Shown here one piece after another: positions 1 to 8,945 of a stretch of DNA of 56,481 bases; the first letter of the stretch is position 1; every line of letters starts with the position of its first letter. The notes below the pieces were generated by a model that saw nothing but the letters and a program-made list of their open reading frames with translations, did no database searches and was not told where the DNA came from. The translations under genes and the position numbers were made by a program. Origin of the DNA: a bacterium (lineage in GTDB: Bacteria; Desulfobacterota; Binatia; HRBIN30; CADEER01); the NCBI GenBank assembly GCA_030430165.1, contig JAUIGL010000038.1:1-56481 (forward strand), written 5' to 3'.

Positions 1-2
1 CG

Positions 3-113
3 GCTCTCCTCCACGCGGCAGCACGCGGCGACCTGGAGCCGCGCGAGCGCCGCACTCGCACGCGACAGACCGAGCGGATGAACGCAATGCTCCGGCATTG
101 GATTTTAGGTTAA
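3..113 (+). CDS. C-terminal fragment of an unidentified protein (partial, runs off left edge)
   Basis: A frame open from the window edge codes about 36 residues, including the run LLHAAARGDLEPRERRT, and stops at a TAA at 111-113. It would be convergent with the phosphofructokinase gene. Only the tail is visible and no family can be named. Another frame is also open here, so this is a weak call based on charged, plausible C-terminal composition. Confidence 0.3.
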   Translation, partial: ALLHAAARGDLEPRERRTRTRQTERMNAMLRHWILG

Positions 114-129
114 CGCATATGCCCCCTAG

Positions 130-152
130 CCCCCTCCTTGGTAAGGAGGGGG
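130..152. repeat. Perfect 10-bp inverted repeat between convergent gene ends
   Basis: CCCCCTCCTT at 130-139 and AAGGAGGGGG at 143-152 are exact reverse complements around a 3-base GGT spacer. It sits downstream of the phosphofructokinase gene and past the end of the left-edge fragment. There is no T-run on either side, so it is not a classical intrinsic terminator. It resembles the C-rich/G-rich palindromes that recur between genes in some large bacterial genomes. Confidence 0.7.
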
Positions 153-232
153 GATCCGCGGGGGCGTGCTTTTTCACTGCCAGCGATCAAGCGCTGACCC
201 ATTACTCGTCGGCGGTGGCGTTGCGGCGATCT

Positions 233-1495
<1,263 letters not shown>

Positions 1496-1546
1496 GGTTT
1501 CGACTCCGTGTGCATTCCTAACCCATATCAGCAGAGGGGGACGCTT

Positions 1547-2734
1547 CTAGCCCGCAATCTCGCCGCGGTCGCCGAGGTCCACCCACCGCCGATCGAACAC
1601 GCCAGAATAGGCGGCGCGCGGTCGGATCAGGCGGTCCTCGTCGATCTGCTCGAGGACGTGCGCCGTCCACCCGCCGACCCGGCCGACGGCGAAGGTCGGC
1701 GAAAACAGCTCCCCGCCGAGCCCGATGCCGTGCAGCAGCAGCGCGGTGTAGAACTCGACGTTGGTTTGCAGGCGGCGTCCGGGTTTGGCGCGCTCCAGCG
1801 CGGCGAGGATCTCACGTTCGACGATGCGAGCATCCTCGTACAGCGCGCGGTCGTCGCGCCCTTCGAAGAGATCGGCGGCGGCGGCGCCGAGCACCTCGGC
1901 GCGCGGATCGCGAACCCGATACACGCGGTGACCGAAGCCCATCACTCGCTCGCCGGCCGCGATCGTGCGATCCGCCCAACCGCGCGCGACTTCGGCGATG
2001 TCGCCACCGCTGCGCAGGCTCTCGCGCTGGATCTCGAAGACCATGTCGAGCGCCGGACCCGGCGCCCCGCCGTGTAGAGGACCCTTGAGCGCGCCGATCG
2101 CGCCGCAGATCGCCGAGCCCATGTCGGAGCGCGTGCTGACGATCACCCGGGCGGCAAAGGTCGAGGCGTTCAGCCCGTGATCGACCACCGTGTTGAGATA
2201 GGTCTCGAGTCCGCGGACGGCGCGCGGATCGGGGGCTTCGCCGGTCAGCATGTAGAGGTAATTCGCGGCGTGGCCGAGGTCCGGGTCGGGCTCGATCTCG
2301 GTATCGCCGTTGAGCCCCCGCCAGTAGATCGCGACCAGGGTGGGAAACGCCGCGACCAGATCGAGCGCGCGATCGACGTTTGCCGCTCTGCTCTGCCCGC
2401 GCGGGTCGCGATCGCGCAGCGCCAGGGTCGCCGCACCCATGCGCAAGGCGTCCATCGGATGAGCGCCCTGGCCGGCGGCGGCGCGGACGACCTGTCGCGT
2501 CAGCTCCGGCACCGCGCGCCGCGCCGACAGCTCGGCTCGCAAGCCGTGTAGCTCCGCCTGGCTGGGCAGGCGGTCGTTCCACAGCAGGAACAGGACCTCC
2601 TCGTGGCAGGCGCGCGGCGCCAGCTCTTCCAGCGGAAATCCGCCGATGGTCAGCTTGCCGGCCTCTCCGTCGACCCGGCTGAGACGAGTTTCCGTCACTA
2701 CGATCCCGTCGAGCCCGTGAATGATCTCGGTCAT
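1547..2734 (-). CDS. Citrate synthase family protein (citrate or 2-methylcitrate synthase)
   Basis: Condenses an acyl-CoA with oxaloacetate, either at TCA-cycle entry or in the methylcitrate route. Numbered from MTEIIHG, the conserved histidines are His186 (DHGLN), His221 (PLHGGA) and His269 (GFGHRVY). The catalytic aspartate position is Glu327 in TNVEFY; this Asp-to-Glu change is also usual in a subgroup of bacterial citrate synthase 2 proteins, so activity is expected. The ATG at 2734 is preferred because GGAGGA lies eight bases upstream; an in-frame ATG at 2749 would add five residues but has a poorer site. The gene is divergent from a second citrate synthase and upstream of pfkA. Citrate versus 2-methylcitrate activity cannot be read from the sequence. 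Confidence 0.88.
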   Translation of the reverse strand: MTEIIHGLDGIVVTETRLSRVDGEAGKLTIGGFPLEELAPRACHEEVLFLLWNDRLPSQAELHGLRAELSARRAVPELTRQVVRAAAGQGAHPMDALRMGAATLALRDRDPRGQSRAANVDRALDLVAAFPTLVAIYWRGLNGDTEIEPDPDLGHAANYLYMLTGEAPDPRAVRGLETYLNTVVDHGLNASTFAARVIVSTRSDMGSAICGAIGALKGPLHGGAPGPALDMVFEIQRESLRSGGDIAEVARGWADRTIAAGERVMGFGHRVYRVRDPRAEVLGAAAADLFEGRDDRALYEDARIVEREILAALERAKPGRRLQTNVEFYTALLLHGIGLGGELFSPTFAVGRVGGWTAHVLEQIDEDRLIRPRAAYSGVFDRRWVDLGDRGEIAG

Positions 2735-2807
2735 CTCCCGATCCTCCATCTATCTCTTCTTTTTGGCCTCCGAAGAGTCATGGACGACTGGATAAATGCG
2801 GTCAATC

Positions 2808-2823
2808 TTGATTTGGGAATCAA
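2808..2823. promoter_or_regulatory. Palindromic candidate operator between divergent citrate synthase genes
   Basis: TTGATT at 2808-2813 and AATCAA at 2818-2823 are exact inverted copies around TGGG. A further related half-site, TCAATC, lies at 2802-2807. The element ends three bases before the ATG at 2827 of the citrate synthase that carries a helix-turn-helix domain, in the short gap it shares with the other citrate synthase gene. That placement suggests an autoregulatory operator. This is inference; binding cannot be shown from sequence. Confidence 0.5.
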
Positions 2824-2826
2824 TGT

Positions 2827-4080
2827 ATGGTGAAGGTTCGCGGTATGGGGGAGCTGGCATCCGGTTACCTGAGTGCCGCCGAGGCGGCGGCGGAGCTCGG
2901 CATCAGTCCGGCCACGCTTTACGCCTACGTCAGCCGCGGCTTGATCCGCTCCGAGAGCGGGGTCGACTCGCGCAGCCGCCGCTATCGCACCGAGGACATC
3001 TGGGCGCTCAAGCGGCGCAAGCAGAATCGGCGCGATCCCGACAAAGCGGTCGAGGATGCCCTGCACTGGGGGCTGCCGGTGCTGCGTTCCGGGCTGTCGC
3101 TGATTGCCGAGGGCCGGCTCTACTACCGCGGTCACGACGTCGTCGAGTTGGCGCGCCGGCGGACCATCGAGGAGGTTTGCGGCCTGCTCTGGGCTGGCGA
3201 TCTGGCGGCCGAGCTGCCCGACCCGGAGCCTGTCGATCTCGGTGGCGATGCTGCCGTGCTGCGCAAGATCAAGGCGCCCTGGAGCGTGATGGAGGAGTTC
3301 CAGGCGCACCTGGCGGTGGCGGCGGCGCACGATCCCTATGCGTACGACTTGCGCCCGGTCGGTTTGCAGCGAACAGGAATGGCGATCTTGCGTTGTCTGG
3401 CGACGGTGACGCGTGGGCGTCGGACGGCAAGCAGCGGCGCGCAGGCACGCCGTGGGATTGCCGAAGTGCTGCGCCGTCGTTGGTGTCCGGATCGCGCCGA
3501 GGCGTCCGAGCTGCTCGACGCCGCACTCGTGTTGTACGCCGACCACGAGCTCAATCCCTCGACGTTCACCGCTCGCTGTGTCGCCTCGGCGGGCGCGACC
3601 CCCTACGGTGTCGTCAGCGCCGGGCTGGCGGCGCTGCAGGGGTCGAAACACGGCGGAGCCTGCGAGCGTGCCGAGGCGCTGCTGCGCGAGGCGCCGCACG
3701 TGCGCGGCGCGCATCGAGCGGTTGCGGCGCGGATTCGTCGCGGCGAGGGCATGCCGGGTTTCGGTCACCCGCTCTATCCCGAAGGCGATCCGCGCGGCGC
3801 GCTGCTGATGGAGCTCGCCCGCGAGCGCTGTGCCGATTCGGAGGGAGTCGCGGTCGCCTGGGCGCTGGCCGACGCGGTGCGCGAGCTGATGGGCGAGTTT
3901 CCCACCGTCGATTTCGGATTGATCACCCTGTGCCGCGGCCTCGACCTGCCGTCGCACGCGCCGCTCGCTCTCCTCGCGCTCGGCCGCACGGTCGGCTGGA
4001 TCGCGCACGCGATCGAGCAGTACGAGGAGGGCCGTCTGATCCGGCCGCGGGCGCGCTACACGGGAGTTCAGCCGCTTTGA
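2827..4080 (+). CDS. Citrate synthase-like protein with N-terminal helix-turn-helix domain
   Basis: Residues 13-60 look like a MerR/excisionase-type winged helix (LSAAEAAAELGISPATLYAY, then SRRYRTEDI), a DNA-binding module. A linker leads into a citrate synthase core from about residue 75. The catalytic set is intact: His240 (DHELN), His275 (SKHGGA), His314 (GFGHPLY) and Asp362 (TVDFG). The protein may therefore be both an acyl-CoA/oxaloacetate-binding enzyme and a transcription regulator, possibly sensing substrate to control itself and the divergent citrate synthase. An alternative ATG at 2845 (MGELAS) would still keep the helix-turn-helix. Fusions of this architecture are annotated in other bacteria, but their function is poorly documented. 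Family assignment is firm; the regulatory role is inference. Confidence 0.87.
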   Translation: MVKVRGMGELASGYLSAAEAAAELGISPATLYAYVSRGLIRSESGVDSRSRRYRTEDIWALKRRKQNRRDPDKAVEDALHWGLPVLRSGLSLIAEGRLYYRGHDVVELARRRTIEEVCGLLWAGDLAAELPDPEPVDLGGDAAVLRKIKAPWSVMEEFQAHLAVAAAHDPYAYDLRPVGLQRTGMAILRCLATVTRGRRTASSGAQARRGIAEVLRRRWCPDRAEASELLDAALVLYADHELNPSTFTARCVASAGATPYGVVSAGLAALQGSKHGGACERAEALLREAPHVRGAHRAVAARIRRGEGMPGFGHPLYPEGDPRGALLMELARERCADSEGVAVAWALADAVRELMGEFPTVDFGLITLCRGLDLPSHAPLALLALGRTVGWIAHAIEQYEEGRLIRPRARYTGVQPL

Positions 4081-4118
4081 GTTGCTCTCGTCTCGGCTCT
4101 TCGAGTTGTTCGGCCAGG

Positions 4119-4164
4119 GAAGAGAAGGCTGAAGGCTGGGGCTAGAGGCTCAGGCTGGGGCCCC
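4119..4164. repeat. Short periodic G-rich intergenic repeat at convergent gene ends
   Basis: The spacer between the second citrate synthase and the next leftward gene contains repeated AAGGCT/AGGCTC/AGGCTGGGG units with a spacing of about eight bases. It has the same periodic character as the repeats near 6020 and 29600 but is not clearly the same family. No terminator stem with a T-run is seen. Confidence 0.45.
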
Positions 4165-4170
4165 GGCCGT

Positions 4171-5190
4171 CTACGGCTCGACCATTCGGTAGTCGCGGCG
4201 GGCGCGGAAGCGATCCTCGTCCCAGTAAATCGTGTAGCTCGACTTTTCGAGTCGCTCGATGGTGATGACGTCGTGGTCGAACCGCCGCAGCGGCGGCGCG
4301 CCCTGGTAGGCGATGATTTCGGAGCGCGGCAGCACGATCCAGCGCTCGGCTCGCTCGAAGTACTCGGGCTCGAGCGCGTCGATGGGCTCGTCGAAACCGA
4401 GCAGATCGAGCCTCGACCCGGAGCGGCACACCGCCAGCCCGCGGCTGTCGTCGGTCGTGCGCACCGCGGTGGCGACGCTGTCGAGAGCGCCGTCGCCGTC
4501 GAGGTCGCCGAGTTGGATGCGCGGCAGCAGGTAGGCGCGCAGTTGGTACGGCTCGCTCAGTCCGCAGGAGGCAAAGGTCTCGATCTCCTCGGCGATGTAG
4601 ATGGGGCTGGCGAGATCTTCTTCCTCGGCCATCTCGGATGCCGTCTTGGGCCAACTCAGGCAACCGCGGAAGCGGAGATAAACCATGCGGGCTCGCTCGC
4701 CGGGCTCGAGGTCGGTGAGACCCATCTCTTCGACGTAGAGCCAACCGCGGCCGTCGGCGTCGACCGAGCTCGGTTCGGTTTTCGGCGGCTTGAAGCCGCC
4801 GGTACCGGCCAGTCCCGGCGAGAAGAGAAAGAGGCGCAAGTGCTGCGGCGCGTTGATCTCGCCGCGATTGGGGCCCGAGTTGTCTGCGTTGCGGAAGTGC
4901 CATCCGTAGAGCTGGCGCGGATTGGTACCGTGGTAGGGCGGTGTGACCGCGGTGAGGTCGACGCCGTCGTCGGCGAGCAAGCGCAGCTCCCATCCCGCAG
5001 CCGCGCGCTCTAGCCTCAAGGTCCAACCGGGTCCGACCGGCTGCGAGAACGCGCGTTCGCCGGCGACCTCACCGCTGACCGACGCGATGTGGCGGCCCTG
5101 CGCCGGCTCGCAGGGTGGCGGCTCGGCCATCGCCACGGTGCAAGCGATTACACCGGTGACGCTCGCGCAGATCCGAGCAATCAGTCGCAT
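4171..5190 (-). CDS. Secreted protein of unknown function with one calcium-loop-like motif
   Basis: A 339-residue product with an N-terminal signal peptide (hydrophobic residues 3-20, probable cleavage after AMA). The mature part has no recognised domain, but residues 229-237 read DLDGDGALD, the pattern of FG-GAP/dockerin-like calcium-binding loops, followed by DSVATAV as in FG-GAP repeats. There are several cysteines (27, 177, 209, 255). The ATG at 5190 overlaps the end of the upstream gene by ten bases, so the two are translationally coupled and probably work together in the envelope. The start was chosen for that coupling and the signal peptide. Confidence 0.7.
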   Translation of the reverse strand: MRLIARICASVTGVIACTVAMAEPPPCEPAQGRHIASVSGEVAGERAFSQPVGPGWTLRLERAAAGWELRLLADDGVDLTAVTPPYHGTNPRQLYGWHFRNADNSGPNRGEINAPQHLRLFLFSPGLAGTGGFKPPKTEPSSVDADGRGWLYVEEMGLTDLEPGERARMVYLRFRGCLSWPKTASEMAEEEDLASPIYIAEEIETFASCGLSEPYQLRAYLLPRIQLGDLDGDGALDSVATAVRTTDDSRGLAVCRSGSRLDLLGFDEPIDALEPEYFERAERWIVLPRSEIIAYQGAPPLRRFDHDVITIERLEKSSYTIYWDEDRFRARRDYRMVEP

Positions 5191-5882
5191 TCGACGTCCG
5201 AATCGGCGCGCAGGTTGACGTTGCGCGCCTCGCGCATCGCTCTGGCGAGGAGCGGTTGTTGCTCGACGCAGAGGGGAGACACGCCGATGTCGATCGGCCG
5301 CTCGCCGGGCAGCGTCAGCTGCAGGCGTTGCTCGACCGGTTCGTTGCCGTCGCAGATGGCGCCACTGCTCCGCGCCAGCGCGGCCAGGGCCAGCGCTGCT
5401 TCGCCGACTCGAGCCTGCGCCGCGGCGCGCAGGTTGCCCCGACAGACGCGGCCGTCCGGCAATGCGATCTCCCAGATGCGCCGCTCGGTGTCGATCGCCA
5501 CGCGCGGCGACAGCACCGGATCGCGAACCACGACGCGCTCGACCACCAGGCGATAGCTCGGCAGTCCGGCGTACGCCTCGTCGGCATCGTACAGCGCCGC
5601 CTGCGAACGCAGATAGCCGGCGACACCGAGGCCGAGCAGAGCAACGGCGACAGCACCGGTCGCCAGCGCGATCCCGCGCACGCGGCGCGCTGAAAGATAT
5701 GCAGAGCCGATCGCCGCCAGCACCGCCGAACCCGCCGCCGCGGCAAGCCCGTAGCCGAGCGCGATCGCCGGACCGGCCATGCCGCTGCCCGCGGGAACCA
5801 GGTACCATCCCCCGAGCATCGTGCCCGCGAACAAGCCGACGATCGCAACCGATACCGAAAGAATGATTCGCCAGAGCCACAT
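5181..5882 (-). CDS. Membrane protein of unknown function
   Basis: About 233 residues from the ATG at 5882 (MWLWRIIL). Three hydrophobic segments lie near residues 4-25, 33-60 and 66-90, rich in Gly and Ala, followed by a periplasmic-looking domain of about 140 residues with cysteines in GRVCRGN and GAICDGN. No family was recognised. It overlaps the secreted-protein gene downstream. The start is uncertain: no good ribosome binding site precedes this ATG and the frame stays open upstream into a repeat, where an in-frame GTG could also serve. Confidence 0.6.
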   Translation of the reverse strand: MWLWRIILSVSVAIVGLFAGTMLGGWYLVPAGSGMAGPAIALGYGLAAAAGSAVLAAIGSAYLSARRVRGIALATGAVAVALLGLGVAGYLRSQAALYDADEAYAGLPSYRLVVERVVVRDPVLSPRVAIDTERRIWEIALPDGRVCRGNLRAAAQARVGEAALALAALARSSGAICDGNEPVEQRLQLTLPGERPIDIGVSPLCVEQQPLLARAMREARNVNLRADSDVECD

Positions 5883-6008
5883 GAGTCGCGCCGTCGTCCG
5901 ATCTGCCACATCCGAAGCCGTGCTCCAAATCCCACCTTGCGCTCGACGCCGCTCACCCACTCGTGCAATGAGGAACCCTGGGCGGAGCGCCGAACCCGAT
6001 GCAAGCCA

Positions 6009-6045
6009 ACCACCCCCAGCTCCCAACTCCCAGATCCCAGATCCA
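6009..6045. repeat. Period-8 intergenic repeat (GGGATCTGGGAGCT family), copy 1
   Basis: On the minus strand this reads as successive GGGATCT, GGGAGTT and GGGAGCT units of about eight bases, ending in a G-run. It lies upstream of the cupin gene, in the divergent gap, and ends just before the cupin ribosome binding site. A related copy lies at 29587-29627 inside the 3' end of selA. Confidence 0.65.
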
Positions 6046-6057
6046 AGGAGTAAAGCC

Positions 6058-6462
6058 ATGAGCGACAGCAAGAGCTTCGATCTCGCCAAGTACCCGGTGC
6101 ACCTCGGGCTCGGCGCCAAGGTGACCGTGCAGGAAGAGTTCACCGGCGCGATGGATTGGTACGAACGCTACGGCGCGCGCACCGAGGCCGACGGAGTCGA
6201 GGGCCGGTTGGTGAGCATGCACACATTCTCGGCGCCGTGGGACACCTGGGAGATGCATCCCGAAGGTGAGGAGTTGGTGCTCTGCGTCGCCGGCGAGGTT
6301 ACGCTGACGCAAGAGATCGGCGGCGAGCACGTGCGAGTCAAGCTGCGCGCCGGCGAAGCCATCATCAACCCCCCCGGAGTCTGGCACACCGCCGACATCG
6401 AAGACTCGGCGACCGCCCTGTTCGTCACAGCCGGGGTCGGTACCCAGATCCGCGAACGCTAG
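6058..6462 (+). CDS. Small single-domain cupin protein
   Basis: A 134-residue protein with one cupin-2 beta-barrel. The first cupin motif spans about residues 61-85 (SAPWDTWEMHPEGEELV, then GEVTL) and the second about 100-116 (AGEAIINPPGVWHT). His and Glu residues there could bind a metal. Small cupins include isomerases, dioxygenases and sugar-binding proteins, so the substrate cannot be stated. The ATG is supported by AAGGAG at 6045-6050, seven bases upstream. It is monocistronic and convergent with the SDR gene. Confidence 0.82.
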   Translation: MSDSKSFDLAKYPVHLGLGAKVTVQEEFTGAMDWYERYGARTEADGVEGRLVSMHTFSAPWDTWEMHPEGEELVLCVAGEVTLTQEIGGEHVRVKLRAGEAIINPPGVWHTADIEDSATALFVTAGVGTQIRER

Positions 6463-6483
6463 GAAGCGTCAATCCGCCTCTCT

Positions 6484-6573
6484 CAACACGAAGACACGAA
6501 GGCACGAAGAAGTCCCCGGCCAAGACCGGTGCTGAACCCGACTCTCCCTTAGTGTCTTTGTGTCTTCGTGTTG
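6484..6573. repeat. Imperfect palindrome of ACACGAAG units at convergent gene ends
   Basis: The left arm (6484-6509) is three tandem CACGAAG-type units of period about eight. The right arm (6548-6573) is its inverted copy, matching 23 of 26 positions by eye. The spacer is about 38 bases. It lies between the cupin and SDR gene ends, so a role in 3'-end formation is possible, but there is no canonical T-tract. Confidence 0.75.
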
Positions 6574-6589
6574 AAAAAGGCGGCTGGCT

Positions 6590-6614
6590 CCGTGTGGACC
6601 CGTGTTCATCCGTG
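6590..6614. repeat. Half-copy of the CCGTGTTCATCCGTG intergenic repeat family
   Basis: A 25-base segment made of CCGTGT, CCGTGTTCAT and CCGTG units. It matches 32944-32968 at 23 of 25 positions by eye. At the other locus the segment forms one arm of a palindrome; here the opposite arm is missing. Confidence 0.7.
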
Positions 6615-6644
6615 TCTCGTGCTCTCTCCCGCGATCGAGTCGGT

Positions 6645-7346
6645 TCACCACTTCTCGCCGTAGGGACGCAGGTCGACTTCGAAGGTCCAGGCCGAGCGGT
6701 CCTGTCGCACCAGGTGGACCACCGTGTCGGCGATCTCGTCGGGATCGAGGAAGAAGTCGTCAGGCTTGTCCTTGAGGAGCTCGCGGGTGCGCGGGATGTC
6801 GATGACGCCGTCGACGATGACCAGCGCCACGTGAATTCCTTTCGGTCCGAGGCTCTTCGCCATCGATTGCGCCAGCGAGCGCTGCGCGGCCTTGCCGGGG
6901 GCGAAGGCGGCGGTCATCGCGCCGCCGCGCAGCGACGCGGTCGCGCCGGTGACGATGATCGAGCCGCCGCCCGCGGCGAGCATGTCCTTTGCCGCTTCCT
7001 GACCGCAGGCGAGGAGCGCCAGCGCGTTGACTCGCCAATTCGCTTCGAACTCTTCGGCGCTGACGTTCTCGAACTCGTGAAAGGCGCCGCTGCCCGCGTT
7101 GTGCAGCAGCACGCTCACCGGACCGAGGTCGGATCGAACCGCGGCGAAGGTCTCACGCACGGCGTCGGGGCGGCTCACGTCGGTCGGGTATCCCTTGCTG
7201 CCCGGGATCTGTTTTTCCAGCTCCGCCAATCGGTCGCCCGATCTCGCCAGCATCGCAACCGCGTAGCCCTCGTCGGCGAAGCGTTTGGCAAAGGAAGCGC
7301 CGTTGCCGGGGCCGACGCCGGTGATCACGCAGACGGGTTTGCTCAT
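6645..7346 (-). CDS. Short-chain dehydrogenase/reductase family protein with atypical active site
   Basis: Rossmann-fold protein of 233 residues. It has a nucleotide-binding loop TGVGPGNG (9-16), HNAGSG (82-87), a structural Asn in NWRVN, and Ser138 in the usual serine strand. The YxxxK motif is replaced by FAPGK (Phe148, Lys152), so the catalytic tyrosine is absent. A subgroup of SDRs with a GPG-type loop shows the same replacement. Its substrate is unknown and it may not be a standard alcohol/ketone redox enzyme. It starts 18 bases after the amidase stop, with GGAGA at a good distance, so it is probably cotranscribed with the amidase. Confidence 0.85.
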   Translation of the reverse strand: MSKPVCVITGVGPGNGASFAKRFADEGYAVAMLARSGDRLAELEKQIPGSKGYPTDVSRPDAVRETFAAVRSDLGPVSVLLHNAGSGAFHEFENVSAEEFEANWRVNALALLACGQEAAKDMLAAGGGSIIVTGATASLRGGAMTAAFAPGKAAQRSLAQSMAKSLGPKGIHVALVIVDGVIDIPRTRELLKDKPDDFFLDPDEIADTVVHLVRQDRSAWTFEVDLRPYGEKW

Positions 7347-7364
7347 TCTCGCGCGTCTCCTCGG

Positions 7365-8804
7365 TCAGTCCCACACCGGGGGTTTGCGGTCGATCCAGGG
7401 CTTGGCCTGCTCGAGCTGCGCGGCGATGCGAAGCAGCGAGGCCTCGTCGCCGAAGCGACCGGTAAACAACACCCCGACCGGGAGATTGTCGGCCGACCAG
7501 TGCAGCGGCAGAGAGATCGACGGCTGCCCGGTGACGTTGGCGATCGCCGTGAACGGCACGTAGTCGATGATCGGTGCGAAGGCCGCCATCACGTCTTTCT
7601 GTGAGGTGTCGATGACGCCGTTCTTGATCGGCGGAGCTCCGAGGGTCGGCGTAATCCAGGCGTCGTAGCCCTCGCTGAAACGACCGATCTCGCGCGACAC
7701 CATCTGCAGCATCGCCACCGCGATCAAGTACTGCGACGCGCTGACCTCTCTACCGGCTTGGTAGAGCGCCCAGGTGAGCGGCTCGAACAGCTCTTCCTCG
7801 GGCGACCTGCCGCTGACGGTGGCGATGGCGTCGACGTTGAACGCGAGACCCGCCGCCCAAACCTGCATGAAGGGGCCGGCGAGGGTCTCGTCGCTCACCG
7901 CCGGTTTCGCTTCCTCGACCGTGTGGCCGAGATCGACGAGCGTTGCCAGAGTCGCGTCGATAGCGGCTTCGCATTCTGGATGCAGCTTGGAACCGCCGGT
8001 GGACTCTTTGACGTAAGCGAACTTGAGCTTGCCGGTCGGCGCCCCGACCTCGTCGAGGTAGGGGCGCGCCGGAGTCGGGGCATGGTAGGGATCGCCAGCT
8101 TCCGGGCCGTGAGTGCAGTCGAGGATGGCGGCGCTGTCGCGCACGCTGCGGGTGACCACGTGCTCGGCGATCAGCCCGCCGAGGGCGTCGCCAATGACCG
8201 GGCCGAGCGGGTTGCGCGCCCGCGTCGGCTTGAGCCCAACCAGTCCGCAGCAGGAGGCCGGTATGCGGATCGATCCGCCACCGTCATTGGCGTGCGCGGC
8301 GGGAACGATTCCGGCGGCCACCGCGGCACCCGAGCCGCCGCTGGAACCGCCGGTCGAATGTTCGAGGTTCCAGGGATTGCAGCTCGGGCCGTAGGCGACC
8401 GGCTCGGTGGTCGGCAGGATGCCGAACTCGGGGGCGTTGGTCTTGCCGAGAAAGACGAATCCGGCGTCGCGATAGCGCGCCGTCAGGGTCGCGTCGTGGG
8501 CGGCGACGTTGCCGGCGAGAAAGCGCGAGCCGCTGGTGGTCGGCATGCCCTGGTGGTCGCCGAGAATGTCTTTGAGCAGAAAGGGAACACCGTGAAACGG
8601 GGAGGCGGGTCGTGTCCCGTCGAGCTCCCGGGCGCGCTCACGCGCCAGGTCGTAGGTCTTGAAGATGACCGCGTTCAGCGCCGAGTTGTGCTTCTCTATG
8701 CGCGCGATCGCCTCTTCGCAGAGCTCGCTCGGCTTCGCGTCGCCTTTGGCGACGAGCTCGGCGAGCCCCATCGCGTCGTAACCCGCATACTCCGGTATGG
8801 ACAT
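7365..8804 (-). CDS. Amidase signature enzyme
   Basis: A 479-residue hydrolase of the amidase signature family, which cleaves C-N bonds with a Ser-cisSer-Lys triad. The triad is visible as Lys78 (LLKDI), Ser154 ([11 protein letters not shown]) and Ser178 (DGGGSIRIP). The Gly/Ser-rich signature is complete and length is typical. There is no GatB or GatC nearby and no glutaminase partner, so this is more likely a stand-alone amide, ester or nitrile-derived amide hydrolase than tRNA amidotransferase. The ATG at 8804 has AAGGAGGAT just upstream. A frame extends further upstream but lacks a better start. First gene of a two-gene operon with the SDR. Confidence 0.9.
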   Translation of the reverse strand: MSIPEYAGYDAMGLAELVAKGDAKPSELCEEAIARIEKHNSALNAVIFKTYDLARERARELDGTRPASPFHGVPFLLKDILGDHQGMPTTSGSRFLAGNVAAHDATLTARYRDAGFVFLGKTNAPEFGILPTTEPVAYGPSCNPWNLEHSTGGSSGGSGAAVAAGIVPAAHANDGGGSIRIPASCCGLVGLKPTRARNPLGPVIGDALGGLIAEHVVTRSVRDSAAILDCTHGPEAGDPYHAPTPARPYLDEVGAPTGKLKFAYVKESTGGSKLHPECEAAIDATLATLVDLGHTVEEAKPAVSDETLAGPFMQVWAAGLAFNVDAIATVSGRSPEEELFEPLTWALYQAGREVSASQYLIAVAMLQMVSREIGRFSEGYDAWITPTLGAPPIKNGVIDTSQKDVMAAFAPIIDYVPFTAIANVTGQPSISLPLHWSADNLPVGVLFTGRFGDEASLLRIAAQLEQAKPWIDRKPPVWD

Positions 8805-8866
8805 CGATCCTCCTTGGCGTTTGCGCCGTGGCTCTGGCGGCCAGTTGGGGCGGGCACTTGACCATA

Positions 8867-8882
8867 CCCGACTCGCGTCGGG
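8867..8882. promoter_or_regulatory. Inverted repeat CCCGAC-TCGC-GTCGGG upstream of the amidase gene
   Basis: Perfect 6-bp arms around four bases, in the 141-base gap between the hydrogenase operon end and the amidase start. On the minus strand a TATGGT hexamer follows immediately (8861-8866), 57 bases before the amidase ATG, so the palindrome would overlap a promoter spacer and could be an operator. It could also be a weak end structure for the hydrogenase operon. No T-run is present. Confidence 0.35.
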
Positions 8883-8945
8883 CAAGCGCGAAGGAAATAG
8901 GCAGTTGCAGCGCCACGAATCGGCGGGGCTGCGGGTCGAATCCGA

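Noticed and set aside
130-152. Intrinsic terminator of pfkA
   Set aside because: The stem is perfect but neither strand shows a T-run after it, so it is listed as a repeat only.
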